DNA of 64,000 bases, taken from Kaistella yonginensis. Its GTDB lineage: Bacteria > Bacteroidota > Bacteroidia > Flavobacteriales > Weeksellaceae. The number at the start of each line of letters is the position of its first letter. Position 1 is the stretch's first letter. This document shows, piece by piece, positions 55,146 through 63,228 of this stretch. Both the position numbers and the translations under genes were made by a program. A model generated the notes under the pieces. It was not told the DNA's origin, did no database searches, and saw nothing but the letters and a program-made list of their open reading frames with translations. The DNA lies in the NCBI RefSeq assembly GCF_030409525.1, contig NZ_JAUFQB010000017.1:62001-126000 (forward strand), read 5' to 3'.

Positions 55146-55454
55146 CTAAAAGGGATTCATGATATCTTGAATGCTATCATATAAATCAATCCAATCCGGA
55201 TTGAAGGAATTAATCAACTCAATTTTCTTCTGCCGAGAACCTGCTTTCAATTGCTTCTCTCTACCAATTGCATCTCCGATTTCTTGAAAGGCTTCCCAAT
55301 AAACGAGCTTATCTAAATTGTATTTTTCACTGAAACTGTTTTTGAATCTTTTTTCACGATGTTGCAGAATTCTTTCGGGTAGATTAGAGGTGACGCCCAC
55401 ATAGAGTGTGGTGTTGTTTTTATTAGTGATGATATAAATGAAGCCGGGTTTCAT
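55146..55454 (-). CDS. GIY-YIG nuclease family protein
   Basis: Stand-alone GIY-YIG domain of 102 residues, of the UvrC-N-like small type. The variant motifs are visible: GFIYIITN and LYVGVTSNL, then the helix RILQHREKRF with the conserved Arg, and EREKQL-type GREKQLKAGSRQKK with the metal-ligand Glu. It is a predicted small endonuclease; no other domain is present. Both flanks carry complete copies of the same palindromic repeat in the same orientation (55027-55140 and 55490-55601), which suggests that gene and repeats are functionally linked. Confidence 0.9.
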   Translation of the reverse strand: MKPGFIYIITNKNNTTLYVGVTSNLPERILQHREKRFKNSFSEKYNLDKLVYWEAFQEIGDAIGREKQLKAGSRQKKIELINSFNPDWIDLYDSIQDIMNPF

Positions 55455-55489
55455 TGTATAAAGGTAATCATTTTTTTAGGTTTGTTAAA

Positions 55490-55601
55490 GTCATTGCGAG
55501 CGGAACGGAGTGCAACGAAGTGCAGCGCGGCAATCCCATGAAGGTGCACAAGAACCGTACTTTGGGATTGCTTCGTCGTCGTGCCTCCTCCTCGCAATGA
55601 C
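55490..55601. repeat. Palindromic CATTGCGAG repeat, right copy
   Basis: One complete unit: GTCATTGCGAGCGGAACG ... GGCAATCCC, a spacer ending CCGTACTTTGG, then GGGATTGCTTCGTCGTCG ... CTCGCAATGAC. It has the same orientation and nearly the same length as the last unit of the left array, including the identical CCGTACTTTGGGATTGC part. Confidence 0.88.
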
Positions 55602-55620
55602 CGGGCAAGGAGGGCATGCA

Positions 55621-55654
55621 AAAAGGAGTTCCGATGAAAATCGAAACTCCTTTT
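55621..55654 (-). terminator. Terminator after the third T9SS gene
   Basis: A 15-bp stem with one G-U (AAAAGGAGTTTCGAT / ATCGGAACTCCTTTT on the minus strand), 4-nt loop and T5. It starts 40 bp after the stop. Confidence 0.88.
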
Positions 55655-55693
55655 GGTAATGGGTTTGGTAAGGACCACGCAAGGATGAATAGG

Positions 55694-58600
55694 TTACTTC
55701 ATCACTTTCTTGGTTGAGACCTTACCGCCCTGATTAATTTTTAAAATATAAACACCATTGGTCATATGCCCTGCCGGAATGACCACTCGGGTATTATTGG
55801 GCTGTATTTTCAGCAGCAATCTGCCACTGGAATCCACCATTTCGAGGGCGGTGATTTTTTTGGCGGCGGCTTTCACCACCAGATCGGTGCCTTCTTTGTA
55901 GACCACCAATTCTTCTTTTTGGGTGGCATCGGTCACCAAATAAATTTCCGGCAGGTAGACCAGCTCAAATCTGCCCGAGCTTTCGCCTGCAGTGGCAGCA
56001 AAGGTGTAATTGCCTTGACTTAAATTGGTAACGGTACTGGTTTGCTTATCTCGTAAATAGATGTTTTGACCCTCGGCAAAGAGGCCTTCTTTAGCACCCA
56101 ACGCGATGGTATAATTGCCGGCCGCAAAATGCTGACTGCCCAAGGCAATCACATCGGTATTTACAAAACTGCTGCGCCCATTGATGGCGACTTTCTCGCC
56201 TTCAACGATACTGTAGACGGCATCTGATCCGCCCATCACGCGGCTGTCATCGGCAGTGAAACCATTGTTCCCCTCTGCAAAATAGACCACGGCGATTTGC
56301 GCGGCAATATTTTCTGGCGTAATCATATTCAGCCAGTAGCGGTCGGTCGGGGTCTCGCCTTCTACCGTATTTTTACCAAAGAAACTCGTGGCTCCACTTT
56401 GATAGGTTCGCATGGTGTTGTTGAAGGTAATGGCTGCAGCAGCCACTTTGGATTTCACCATAAAGGCCTGCCCTGTTTTCACATAGCGGGTGGGCGTCTT
56501 GGTGAGCGCGATATCGCCGGTACCGGCAGTACCAGCTCCGCTAACCAAATTGAGGATGCCATAGGATTGTCCGCCATAGGCATCGCCGTATTGTATGGTT
56601 TTGTTATTGGCTTTGTTATCCCAGAAATAGGCGGTAGAAAATAGGTTTCCACTGGCACCACCATTAACGGTATAAAAGGTAAGCATATCAATATTCGACG
56701 GATACGGATTGCCGACCAGGTTGTAGCCCCGGTTGGTATCGGTGGGATTGGAATTGACCACATTGTACGTGAAGGCTCCATTGGTTGGTTTCCCCGTAAA
56801 GGTGGTGTTCAAAGTCGTCGGTACGAAGGCGGTGGTTGGTTCTTTTACGGCCAGACCACGCCCTTTGATGTAGGCACCAGAAGAAGCACTGAAACGGTTA
56901 GAGGTTTCATTGTGATAGAGCACCACTGGGGCAACTGCGCCGGCAGCGGTATAAATGTCTTTCAAAGTTTGACCTTCCAGCGGGGAAATCAGGTAATTAT
57001 ACTCCAGTCTTCCCGTGGAAAGATTCAGGGTTCGTTTCGCGGTCACCGATCCGGTGTTGATATTCACGCCCTCATTCACTTGGATAAGGTTGCCATCGGA
57101 TTCCACGACAACATCTGCTGCAGGGACGTTATTGATGATTGCATCGGTCACCGTTAATGAACCAAAAATATTTAATTTACCACCAGTTGTGATGGTGATA
57201 TTTTTGGCAAGACCATGGGATCCAGGGTTAATGATTACTGGCTTCTTGATGATAACACATTTATTTGCATCAGGAACGATATTGTCGGGCTTCCACGAGG
57301 GTGCATTGGCCCAATCGGTCGCTAAGGTGGTGTCCCATACTTTTAAATCATTGGCAATAGTTAGTGTTCCTACGGCAGGGCAACCATTGCTAAAAGATGC
57401 GGAAGCGGTGATCACAAATTGCCCATTATCTTCAAATTGGGTAGGAGAAGGTTTTACACAGACAGTAGCTGCTTTGTTTGTTCCTAGCGGTGTAGTACAA
57501 TTGCTTTCGAAAAGAATACCACTTACGGATGAGGACCAATTAAATTGTGAACTCTCATCTTTAATCCCAGAAATTTTGACATTATCGAGTGCAGCGATGG
57601 ATTCTTTAAATAATGTAGGGCTTCCTTTCCCATAAGCATAAGATGAAAACCGAACTTTCACATTGGTTCTATTGAGTACCGCTGCAGGTAAGTCGATCGA
57701 TAGCTTTCTCCAAATATTAGGATTTCCCTGATTGGTGGTCATGGTTTGTAGATTGACCCACGTAGGAGTTGCTACTGAACCATCTAAAGTATAATCCACT
57801 GAGAAATAATTAATCAGATTGGGATCGGGATCGGTATCCGCTGTAATCAGTGTAAAATAATACAAATCAAATTCTAACTTTAAATTATCAAAATTTTGGG
57901 TATTAAGACTGCCGGAGGTCAATCGATTGAGTACAGAAGTTGTTCTCGCAAAATCGGTATTCGACATTACAAAATCCCCACCTGTGTAGCCCGAAGACAG
58001 CGCAGGCGCCAAACCTTCATAAGGTGGCATTGGCGGGATATATGGACTTGACCTTGAAATCCAATTCGTATTTGGTATATTAGTGTAACCCGTTTCTGAA
58101 CTTTGGGTAAAAGTCCCTAAGCCGCCATTGAATTGTTCATTTAACAAAACATCTAAACGCTTTCCATTTTCCGCCGAAATCAATTGCCCGGAAGTCGTAG
58201 GTGCACAAAAAGCAGGCGTAGCGGTAAAGTGAACATCGGGGCCTGGATTGGCAATTGCGGTGACTGGGATTCTAAAAACAGACTCGCATCCGCCGTTGTA
58301 GGCCACCACGTAATACGTTGTTCTCGTATTTTCAGTAATTACAGGGGTCACAAAATTTTCCCCATCAAATACTGGTGTTCCGCCCGTGGCAGTGGTATAC
58401 CATCTTACTCCTGTTCCCGGTCCTGTTTCTACGCTGGTGGCGCTTAGGGTAACCGTGCCGGTACCGCAACGTGCAACATCTGATAAACCTACAGTGTTCA
58501 CCTTGGCAGAACAATTCGCAATGACTTCAAATATATAATCCTCTGTTTCACCGCGGCTTAAATTGGTGCAAGAATCAAAAGAGTTAGTATTCCCGACTCT

Positions 58601-60544
58601 TATTCGGAATCTATACATTCCAACTGGCGTAGTTGGCGGAATTACAAATCCAAAAGTAAGAGATTCTGTTGTATAGGCCATTAAACGATATACTTCTTCG
58701 CCCGCATCTGCAAAATCACCATCACGATTATAATCAACCCAGGCTTTCCAATAACCTGGTGTTGGCGAAAGATCAGCTTTAATAGCTTTTGCAACAATAT
58801 TTAATACTGAACCTTGTGGTTGTCTAACAATATGTGCTAAACCGGTAAAATTAGAATACCCTGAAGTACCCGCGCCCGAAAGATTTGGACCGCCAGCATC
58901 ATTTAATGTTCCCACAAATTGGAAACTATTAATAAACAAATCGGTTGGTGTTGTAATGGTTGGCGTACAGGTAACTGTTGCTGTACAAGGTGTTGCAGCC
59001 GTTGTAAATGACCAGGCACTTGGTGTCCCTGAGGTCGGGCCACAGGCATTCCGAGGAACAATGCGCCACCAGTAGATGGTATTTGCTGCCAAAGTCCCGG
59101 TGCTGTAGGAATTGGTGGTTACATTTGCAGTCAGAGTGACGGGGATTGCACCCGCACCGAAATAGACATCATAAGAAGTAGCTCCCGGCACAGCGTTCCA
59201 CCTGATGCTGTTCACCGAATTGAACCCTTGATAACAAACGCCGGTGGCACTGTTAGCCGGAATGGGAGTTGTCGCAATTGCTGGCAAACCAGCGCTTACT
59301 GATACTACAAGACTTCCAGAGTCTGTACTCCAACAGCCCGCGGTATTTCTAGCGCGGATATAATAGGTTCCTGAAGTGGTCGCGAGGAATGTTGCTGTAT
59401 TGTTGGTTGTAGATGTTCCTGCCGCGGTGGTTTGCCAATACCAATCTACCCCTGCCGGAGGAGTTCCAGCTCTGGTGAGGGTCACGCCGGGTGGGTTACA
59501 CTGTGGCGAATTGCTGGTCGGATTACCGGGCGTTGCCGGTGCAGCATTGACAGTGATACTGTGTCCGTTATTTCTTCTGCCATTATTAACGATATTGACG
59601 ACGCCAGAAGTTGTTCCTGCCGCTACCACCGCGGTGATGCTTGTTGCGCTTACCTCGGTTACACTTGTACAGGCAACGCCATTGATGGTCACCGTAGTCG
59701 TACCTGAAGTAGAGAAATTAGTTCCTGTAATGGTAATGGTGCTTCCTACACAAACCGGGTTGGGTGTTATGCCAGTGACGGTAATATAATCAAAAAAGAC
59801 TCGGCCAGCAGCACCAGCGCCACCTGCATAATTGGACGAGCTAAACCAACCATTATATCTTTCTCCCCCGCCACCACCGGCACCAGGTGCATTGCCAGGA
59901 TTACCAACGCTATTTGAACTACCAGCACCTCCTGCTCCAAAAATCGTAAAGGCTGTACCGGAATTCCCACCGTTACCGCCTGGATTGCCATTACTGGTAC
60001 CTACAAGACCGTTAGAAAGAATAGCACCTACAGAACCCGTAGCAATCCCACCACCACTATTGGTAGGGGTGTTTATGGCAGCGCTATTTCCTAGTCCACC
60101 AGTTCCTGGTCCGCCCGATAAAACTATTGCTGGTGTTATAGGAGTTACTGAATTTATCGTAGAAATGACACCATCTGCACCGGTACGGCCAGCAGCTTCA
60201 CCACCCGCACCACCAATGCCTACCGCATAGGTAAAGGTGTTGCCTGGCACAACGCTGATCAGATTATAGGAGGCTGCGCCACCGCCACCGCCACCATTTC
60301 CGCCACTACCACTGGAACTGGAACCGCCACCGCCGCCGCCCCAGGCCGCTGCGTTAATGTGCGTAACGTTGGCAGGCACTGTAAAAGTTCCGGTGCCAGT
60401 CTTATAAGTGGTTTGCCCCAAAACATGGGAAAATCCTAAAAACAGAAAGAGCAGGCCGAGCACGAAATGCAGGCTGGTTTTGAAGGGAAACAAGGTACGC
60501 GCATGGTTTGTAGCGCGTTTTGTAAAGGAGTACATATTTTTCAT
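55694..60544 (-). CDS. Giant T9SS surface protein with glycine-rich, IPT, Ig-like, FN3 and GEVED domains
   Basis: 1616 residues. Signal peptide (to about HVLGQ, residue 44). Glycine-rich domain (about 65-250), IPT/TIG domain (ICVGS-like CVGSTITITGTNFS), and two Ig-like units (GTYYIRARNTAGCWSTDSG). An FN3-like unit, then a GEVED domain (WVDYNRDGDFADAGEEVYRL ... LSRGETEDYIFEV) and a MAM-like beta region (NEQFNGGLGTFTQSS). The C-terminal module is shared with its two neighbours (VESDGNLIQV, YNYLISP, LYHNETSN, GYNLVGNPYPSNID, VEGEKVAINGRSSF), followed by a T9SS type A sorting domain. It is probably an adhesin-like protein. An ATG three codons downstream is an alternative start. Confidence 0.87.
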   Translation of the reverse strand: MKNMYSFTKRATNHARTLFPFKTSLHFVLGLLFLFLGFSHVLGQTTYKTGTGTFTVPANVTHINAAAWGGGGGGSSSSGSGGNGGGGGGAASYNLISVVPGNTFTYAVGIGGAGGEAAGRTGADGVISTINSVTPITPAIVLSGGPGTGGLGNSAAINTPTNSGGGIATGSVGAILSNGLVGTSNGNPGGNGGNSGTAFTIFGAGGAGSSNSVGNPGNAPGAGGGGGERYNGWFSSSNYAGGAGAAGRVFFDYITVTGITPNPVCVGSTITITGTNFSTSGTTTVTINGVACTSVTEVSATSITAVVAAGTTSGVVNIVNNGRRNNGHSITVNAAPATPGNPTSNSPQCNPPGVTLTRAGTPPAGVDWYWQTTAAGTSTTNNTATFLATTSGTYYIRARNTAGCWSTDSGSLVVSVSAGLPAIATTPIPANSATGVCYQGFNSVNSIRWNAVPGATSYDVYFGAGAIPVTLTANVTTNSYSTGTLAANTIYWWRIVPRNACGPTSGTPSAWSFTTAATPCTATVTCTPTITTPTDLFINSFQFVGTLNDAGGPNLSGAGTSGYSNFTGLAHIVRQPQGSVLNIVAKAIKADLSPTPGYWKAWVDYNRDGDFADAGEEVYRLMAYTTESLTFGFVIPPTTPVGMYRFRIRVGNTNSFDSCTNLSRGETEDYIFEVIANCSAKVNTVGLSDVARCGTGTVTLSATSVETGPGTGVRWYTTATGGTPVFDGENFVTPVITENTRTTYYVVAYNGGCESVFRIPVTAIANPGPDVHFTATPAFCAPTTSGQLISAENGKRLDVLLNEQFNGGLGTFTQSSETGYTNIPNTNWISRSSPYIPPMPPYEGLAPALSSGYTGGDFVMSNTDFARTTSVLNRLTSGSLNTQNFDNLKLEFDLYYFTLITADTDPDPNLINYFSVDYTLDGSVATPTWVNLQTMTTNQGNPNIWRKLSIDLPAAVLNRTNVKVRFSSYAYGKGSPTLFKESIAALDNVKISGIKDESSQFNWSSSVSGILFESNCTTPLGTNKAATVCVKPSPTQFEDNGQFVITASASFSNGCPAVGTLTIANDLKVWDTTLATDWANAPSWKPDNIVPDANKCVIIKKPVIINPGSHGLAKNITITTGGKLNIFGSLTVTDAIINNVPAADVVVESDGNLIQVNEGVNINTGSVTAKRTLNLSTGRLEYNYLISPLEGQTLKDIYTAAGAVAPVVLYHNETSNRFSASSGAYIKGRGLAVKEPTTAFVPTTLNTTFTGKPTNGAFTYNVVNSNPTDTNRGYNLVGNPYPSNIDMLTFYTVNGGASGNLFSTAYFWDNKANNKTIQYGDAYGGQSYGILNLVSGAGTAGTGDIALTKTPTRYVKTGQAFMVKSKVAAAAITFNNTMRTYQSGATSFFGKNTVEGETPTDRYWLNMITPENIAAQIAVVYFAEGNNGFTADDSRVMGGSDAVYSIVEGEKVAINGRSSFVNTDVIALGSQHFAAGNYTIALGAKEGLFAEGQNIYLRDKQTSTVTNLSQGNYTFAATAGESSGRFELVYLPEIYLVTDATQKEELVVYKEGTDLVVKAAAKKITALEMVDSSGRLLLKIQPNNTRVVIPAGHMTNGVYILKINQGGKVSTKKVMK

Positions 60545-61378
60545 GGCATGAAGTTTTTTTTAATAAGATCGAAAAGGTTTACCTCTTAAATGAACAAATT
60601 GGCGCAAAGGATGCGTGCAGAAACCGTATTTGTTCCTAAAGTAATGGGCGGTCCTTGCCTGTAAAAATGAGCGGAAAAGTTGCTTGTATCAAAGCAACGC
60701 TGGCTTTTTTTGAGAAGCTGGCTTTCGCTGAATCGGGTGAAACACAGAGACGACCATACGTTCGGTGTTCCTGTAGGGAGGTGATTATTCATATAAATAT
60801 TGTGTTTATTTACATTTTTAATCATCATTGTGTTAAGAATCGTTAAAGATATATATTTTCCGATATTTTTAGCTCAAAAAATTCTATTTATTGCATATGA
60901 TGTTGAAATAATAGCAAATGAAGTGCTTAAACAATTGATTATTAATTCTATAACAAGTGCAGCTGATCGTAGAATATTGGGTAAAAAGTCAAAAATTGGA
61001 GTCAAAAAGTTAAAAAAACAGGAAATTTTGGTGAGCTAAAGTCTTAAAAAAGCACAATAAGGAAGTTAATTAGGCAAAAAACGGAGCCTTATCGCTAAAA
61101 ATCAAGGGCTTAACGCTTCCATTTTGTATTTTAGGAAGGGCAGGTTTTGGTTTATTAATTTATTTTTGTTTTAGAACCAGCTTATGTTTATATTGAACCG
61201 GAAATTTTGGGGACTGATGAGGGTGTTATTTTTCGCAGAGATTTGCAGCGATTTTTCAAACCACAAAAAGTACAAAGGTTTTCTGGGAAAATCAAAATAA
61301 GGAAAACATAAGAGCAAAAAAGATAAACAGAACAATCCGTGTAAATCTGTGAAACGTCAGTTCGAAGGAGTCAAATCT
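60545..61378. other. Long intergenic space between the third T9SS gene and the symporter
   Basis: More than 800 bases without a convincing gene. It holds a small hairpin (GTTGCTT 60679-60685 / AAGCAAC 60692-60698) and, near 61235-61370, words such as GCAGAGATTTGCAGCG and AATCCGTGTAAATCTGTG. These look like remains of another short intergenic repeat common in flavobacteria. An open frame at 60800-61039 shows no family features. Confidence 0.4.
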
Positions 61379-61411
61379 ATGGGAGAAGTCTTTCCGCATA
61401 AAATGAAAAAT

Positions 61412-61513
61412 ATGAAAAAAGAAACGAATTTTAAAACGCTGTATATTTCATTAATCATCATTACATTTTTGATGATTGTTGCAATGCTCATCTTTCAAAA
61501 CAGATATCAATGA
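61412..61513 (+). CDS. Tiny membrane protein coupled to the symporter gene
   Basis: 33 codons from the ATG at 61412 (upstream in-frame ATGs at 61403 and 61379). The product is a short charged lead (MKKETNFKTLY), one membrane helix (ISLIIITFLMIVAMLIF) and QNRYQ. Its TGA overlaps the ATG of the symporter gene (ATGA), the classic sign of translational coupling. The positive lead and helix suggest a single-pass protein, possibly a small partner of the transporter. Family not recognised. Confidence 0.6.
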   Translation: MKKETNFKTLYISLIIITFLMIVAMLIFQNRYQ

Positions 61514-63174
61514 AGAATTTAGATTGGGCAGTTCTGGTTTTCGTCTTATTGTTTATCGTGGTTTATGGAATTTATAAATCGCGGAAAATAAAAACTTCCG
61601 ACTCATTTTTAGGTGGAAAAACCAATCCGTGGTGGATGGTTGGTTTGAGCATTATGGCGACACAAGCGAGTGCCATTACGTTTCTTTCAACTCCGGGACA
61701 AGCATTTCACGATGGTTTGGGATTTGTGCAATTTTATTTTGGACTGCCAATTGCGATGGTCATCTTATGCGTTTGGGTGCTTCCCAAGTTCTTCAAAATG
61801 AACGTTCTCACTGCGTACGAATATTTGGAAAAACGTTTCGGGCTTTCTACCAGAATTCTGACGGCCATCTTATTTTTAATCCAAAGAGGTTTGGCAGCCG
61901 GTATTACGATTTTCGCTCCGGCGATTATTTTGTCCACGATTTTAGGATGGAATTTGATGTTGACGAACATCGTCATTGGAACTTTGGTAACGATTTATAC
62001 TTTGGTTGGCGGAACCGAAGCAGTGAGTCAAACGCAGAAACAACAGATGATTGTGATTTTTATCGGGATGTTCTTGGCATTTTTTCTGATTCTGGAAAAT
62101 TTACCTTTAGATCTGAATGATGCGTTGCTGTATTCTGGAGCGATGGGAAAAATAAATCCCGTAAGTTTTGAGTTTGATGTGAACAATCGCTACAATATTT
62201 GGTCGGCGTTTTTGGGTGGAACTTTTCTGTTTTTGAGTTATTTCGGGACCGATCAAAGTCAGGTTCAACGTTATTTGACAGGGAAAAGTTTGAAGGAAGC
62301 GAGATTGGGATTGCTTTTTAATGGACTTTTTAAAATCCCGATGCAGTTTTTCATTCTGTTTATTGGAGTGATGGTTTTTGTGTTCTTTCAGTTTGAAAAA
62401 ACGCCTTTAAACTTTAATCCGCTTTCAGAAAATTTAAAAACAAATGCGCAATATCAAAAATTTAATACCGAATTTGACCAAGTTCATTTAGACAAAAAAG
62501 AAAAAATTGCGGAGTGGAAAGAAGGTCATTCAGAAACCGTGATGGCGGAATTGAAAGTGCTTCAAGCAAAAGAAGTGACGATTCGGGCAGATGTAAAAAA
62601 ATTAATCAATGAAAAAGCGCCAGAAATTGAATCGAATGATAAAGATTATGTTTTCATTTATTATATTTTAAATTATTTGCCGACAGGAATTGTAGGATTA
62701 TTGATCGCTGTAATTCTTTCTGCTGCGATGAGTTCCACTTCTTCGGAATTAAATGCTTTGGCGACCACAACGGTCGTAGATATTTACAAGCGAAATTTCG
62801 CACCCGATATTTCGGAGAAAAAATATTTGAACGCGTCGCGACTTTTTACGTTAATGTGGGGAATGATCGCCATATTTTTTGCAGTGAATGCGAGTTTGTT
62901 TGAAAATTTAATTCAAGCCGTGAATATTATTGGTTCCTTATTTTATGGAACTATTTTAGGCGTTTTTGCAATTGCATTTCTCTTTCCAAAAATTGGTGGA
63001 AAAGCAACGATGTGGAGTATTTTAATTGTAGAACCGATTATAATTTTGCTTTATTTCTTGGAAGTAAAAGAAGTGATTAAATTAGAATTTTTGTGGTTGA
63101 ACCCGATTGGTTGTTTGTTGATGATTGCTTCTGCGAGTTTGTTGCAGCCGATGTTTGGGAAAGAAAAAGCATAA
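61510..63174 (+). CDS. Sodium:solute symporter family transporter
   Basis: 554 residues with about 13 membrane segments. SSS-family features: VVYGIYKSRKIKTSDSFLGGK and MATQASAITFLSTPGQAFHDG at the N-terminus, YTLVGGTEAVSQTQKQQ in the middle, and LIAVILSAAMSSTSSELNALATTTVVDIYKR (Na2-site Ser/Thr region) late. A hydrophilic insert of about 80 charged residues (about 300-380) separates two helices. The substrate is unknown; sugar or sialic-acid-like transport is typical for this branch. It starts inside the stop of the tiny ORF before it. Confidence 0.93.
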   Translation: MKNLDWAVLVFVLLFIVVYGIYKSRKIKTSDSFLGGKTNPWWMVGLSIMATQASAITFLSTPGQAFHDGLGFVQFYFGLPIAMVILCVWVLPKFFKMNVLTAYEYLEKRFGLSTRILTAILFLIQRGLAAGITIFAPAIILSTILGWNLMLTNIVIGTLVTIYTLVGGTEAVSQTQKQQMIVIFIGMFLAFFLILENLPLDLNDALLYSGAMGKINPVSFEFDVNNRYNIWSAFLGGTFLFLSYFGTDQSQVQRYLTGKSLKEARLGLLFNGLFKIPMQFFILFIGVMVFVFFQFEKTPLNFNPLSENLKTNAQYQKFNTEFDQVHLDKKEKIAEWKEGHSETVMAELKVLQAKEVTIRADVKKLINEKAPEIESNDKDYVFIYYILNYLPTGIVGLLIAVILSAAMSSTSSELNALATTTVVDIYKRNFAPDISEKKYLNASRLFTLMWGMIAIFFAVNASLFENLIQAVNIIGSLFYGTILGVFAIAFLFPKIGGKATMWSILIVEPIIILLYFLEVKEVIKLEFLWLNPIGCLLMIASASLLQPMFGKEKA

Positions 63175-63177
63175 AAA

Positions 63178-63206
63178 ATGGATGCCGTTTTTGGTATCCA
63201 TTTCTA
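63178..63206. terminator. Terminator between the converging symporter and DUF2911 genes
   Basis: A 9-bp stem (ATGGATGCC / GGTATCCAT with one wobble) and 6-nt loop, 4 bp after the symporter stop, followed by TTCT on the plus strand and A-rich/T-rich on the other. Confidence 0.7.
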
Positions 63207-63228
63207 ATTTAAAGTAATCGTATAAAAA

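Noticed and set aside
54818-55149. Two overlapping plus-strand open frames (86 and 90 codons)
   Set aside because: They are translations of the repeat units (repeating ERNEVQRSAA-like text) and have no start context or family features.
55451-55682. Minus-strand open frames between the GIY-YIG gene and the third T9SS gene
   Set aside because: They cross the right repeat copy and the terminator of the T9SS gene; no family features.
57015-57635. 206-codon plus-strand frame opposite the third T9SS gene
   Set aside because: Antisense of a clear coding region; hydrophobic text without signal, start or family features.
59376-60230. Plus-strand frames of 91-137 codons within the third T9SS gene
   Set aside because: Low-complexity Val/Pro/Thr text opposite the Gly-rich and Ig-like coding region; no start signal.
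60800-61039. 79-codon plus-strand frame in the long intergenic space
   Set aside because: AT-rich, ends in a Lys-rich tail, has no family pattern and no promoter box; considered chance.
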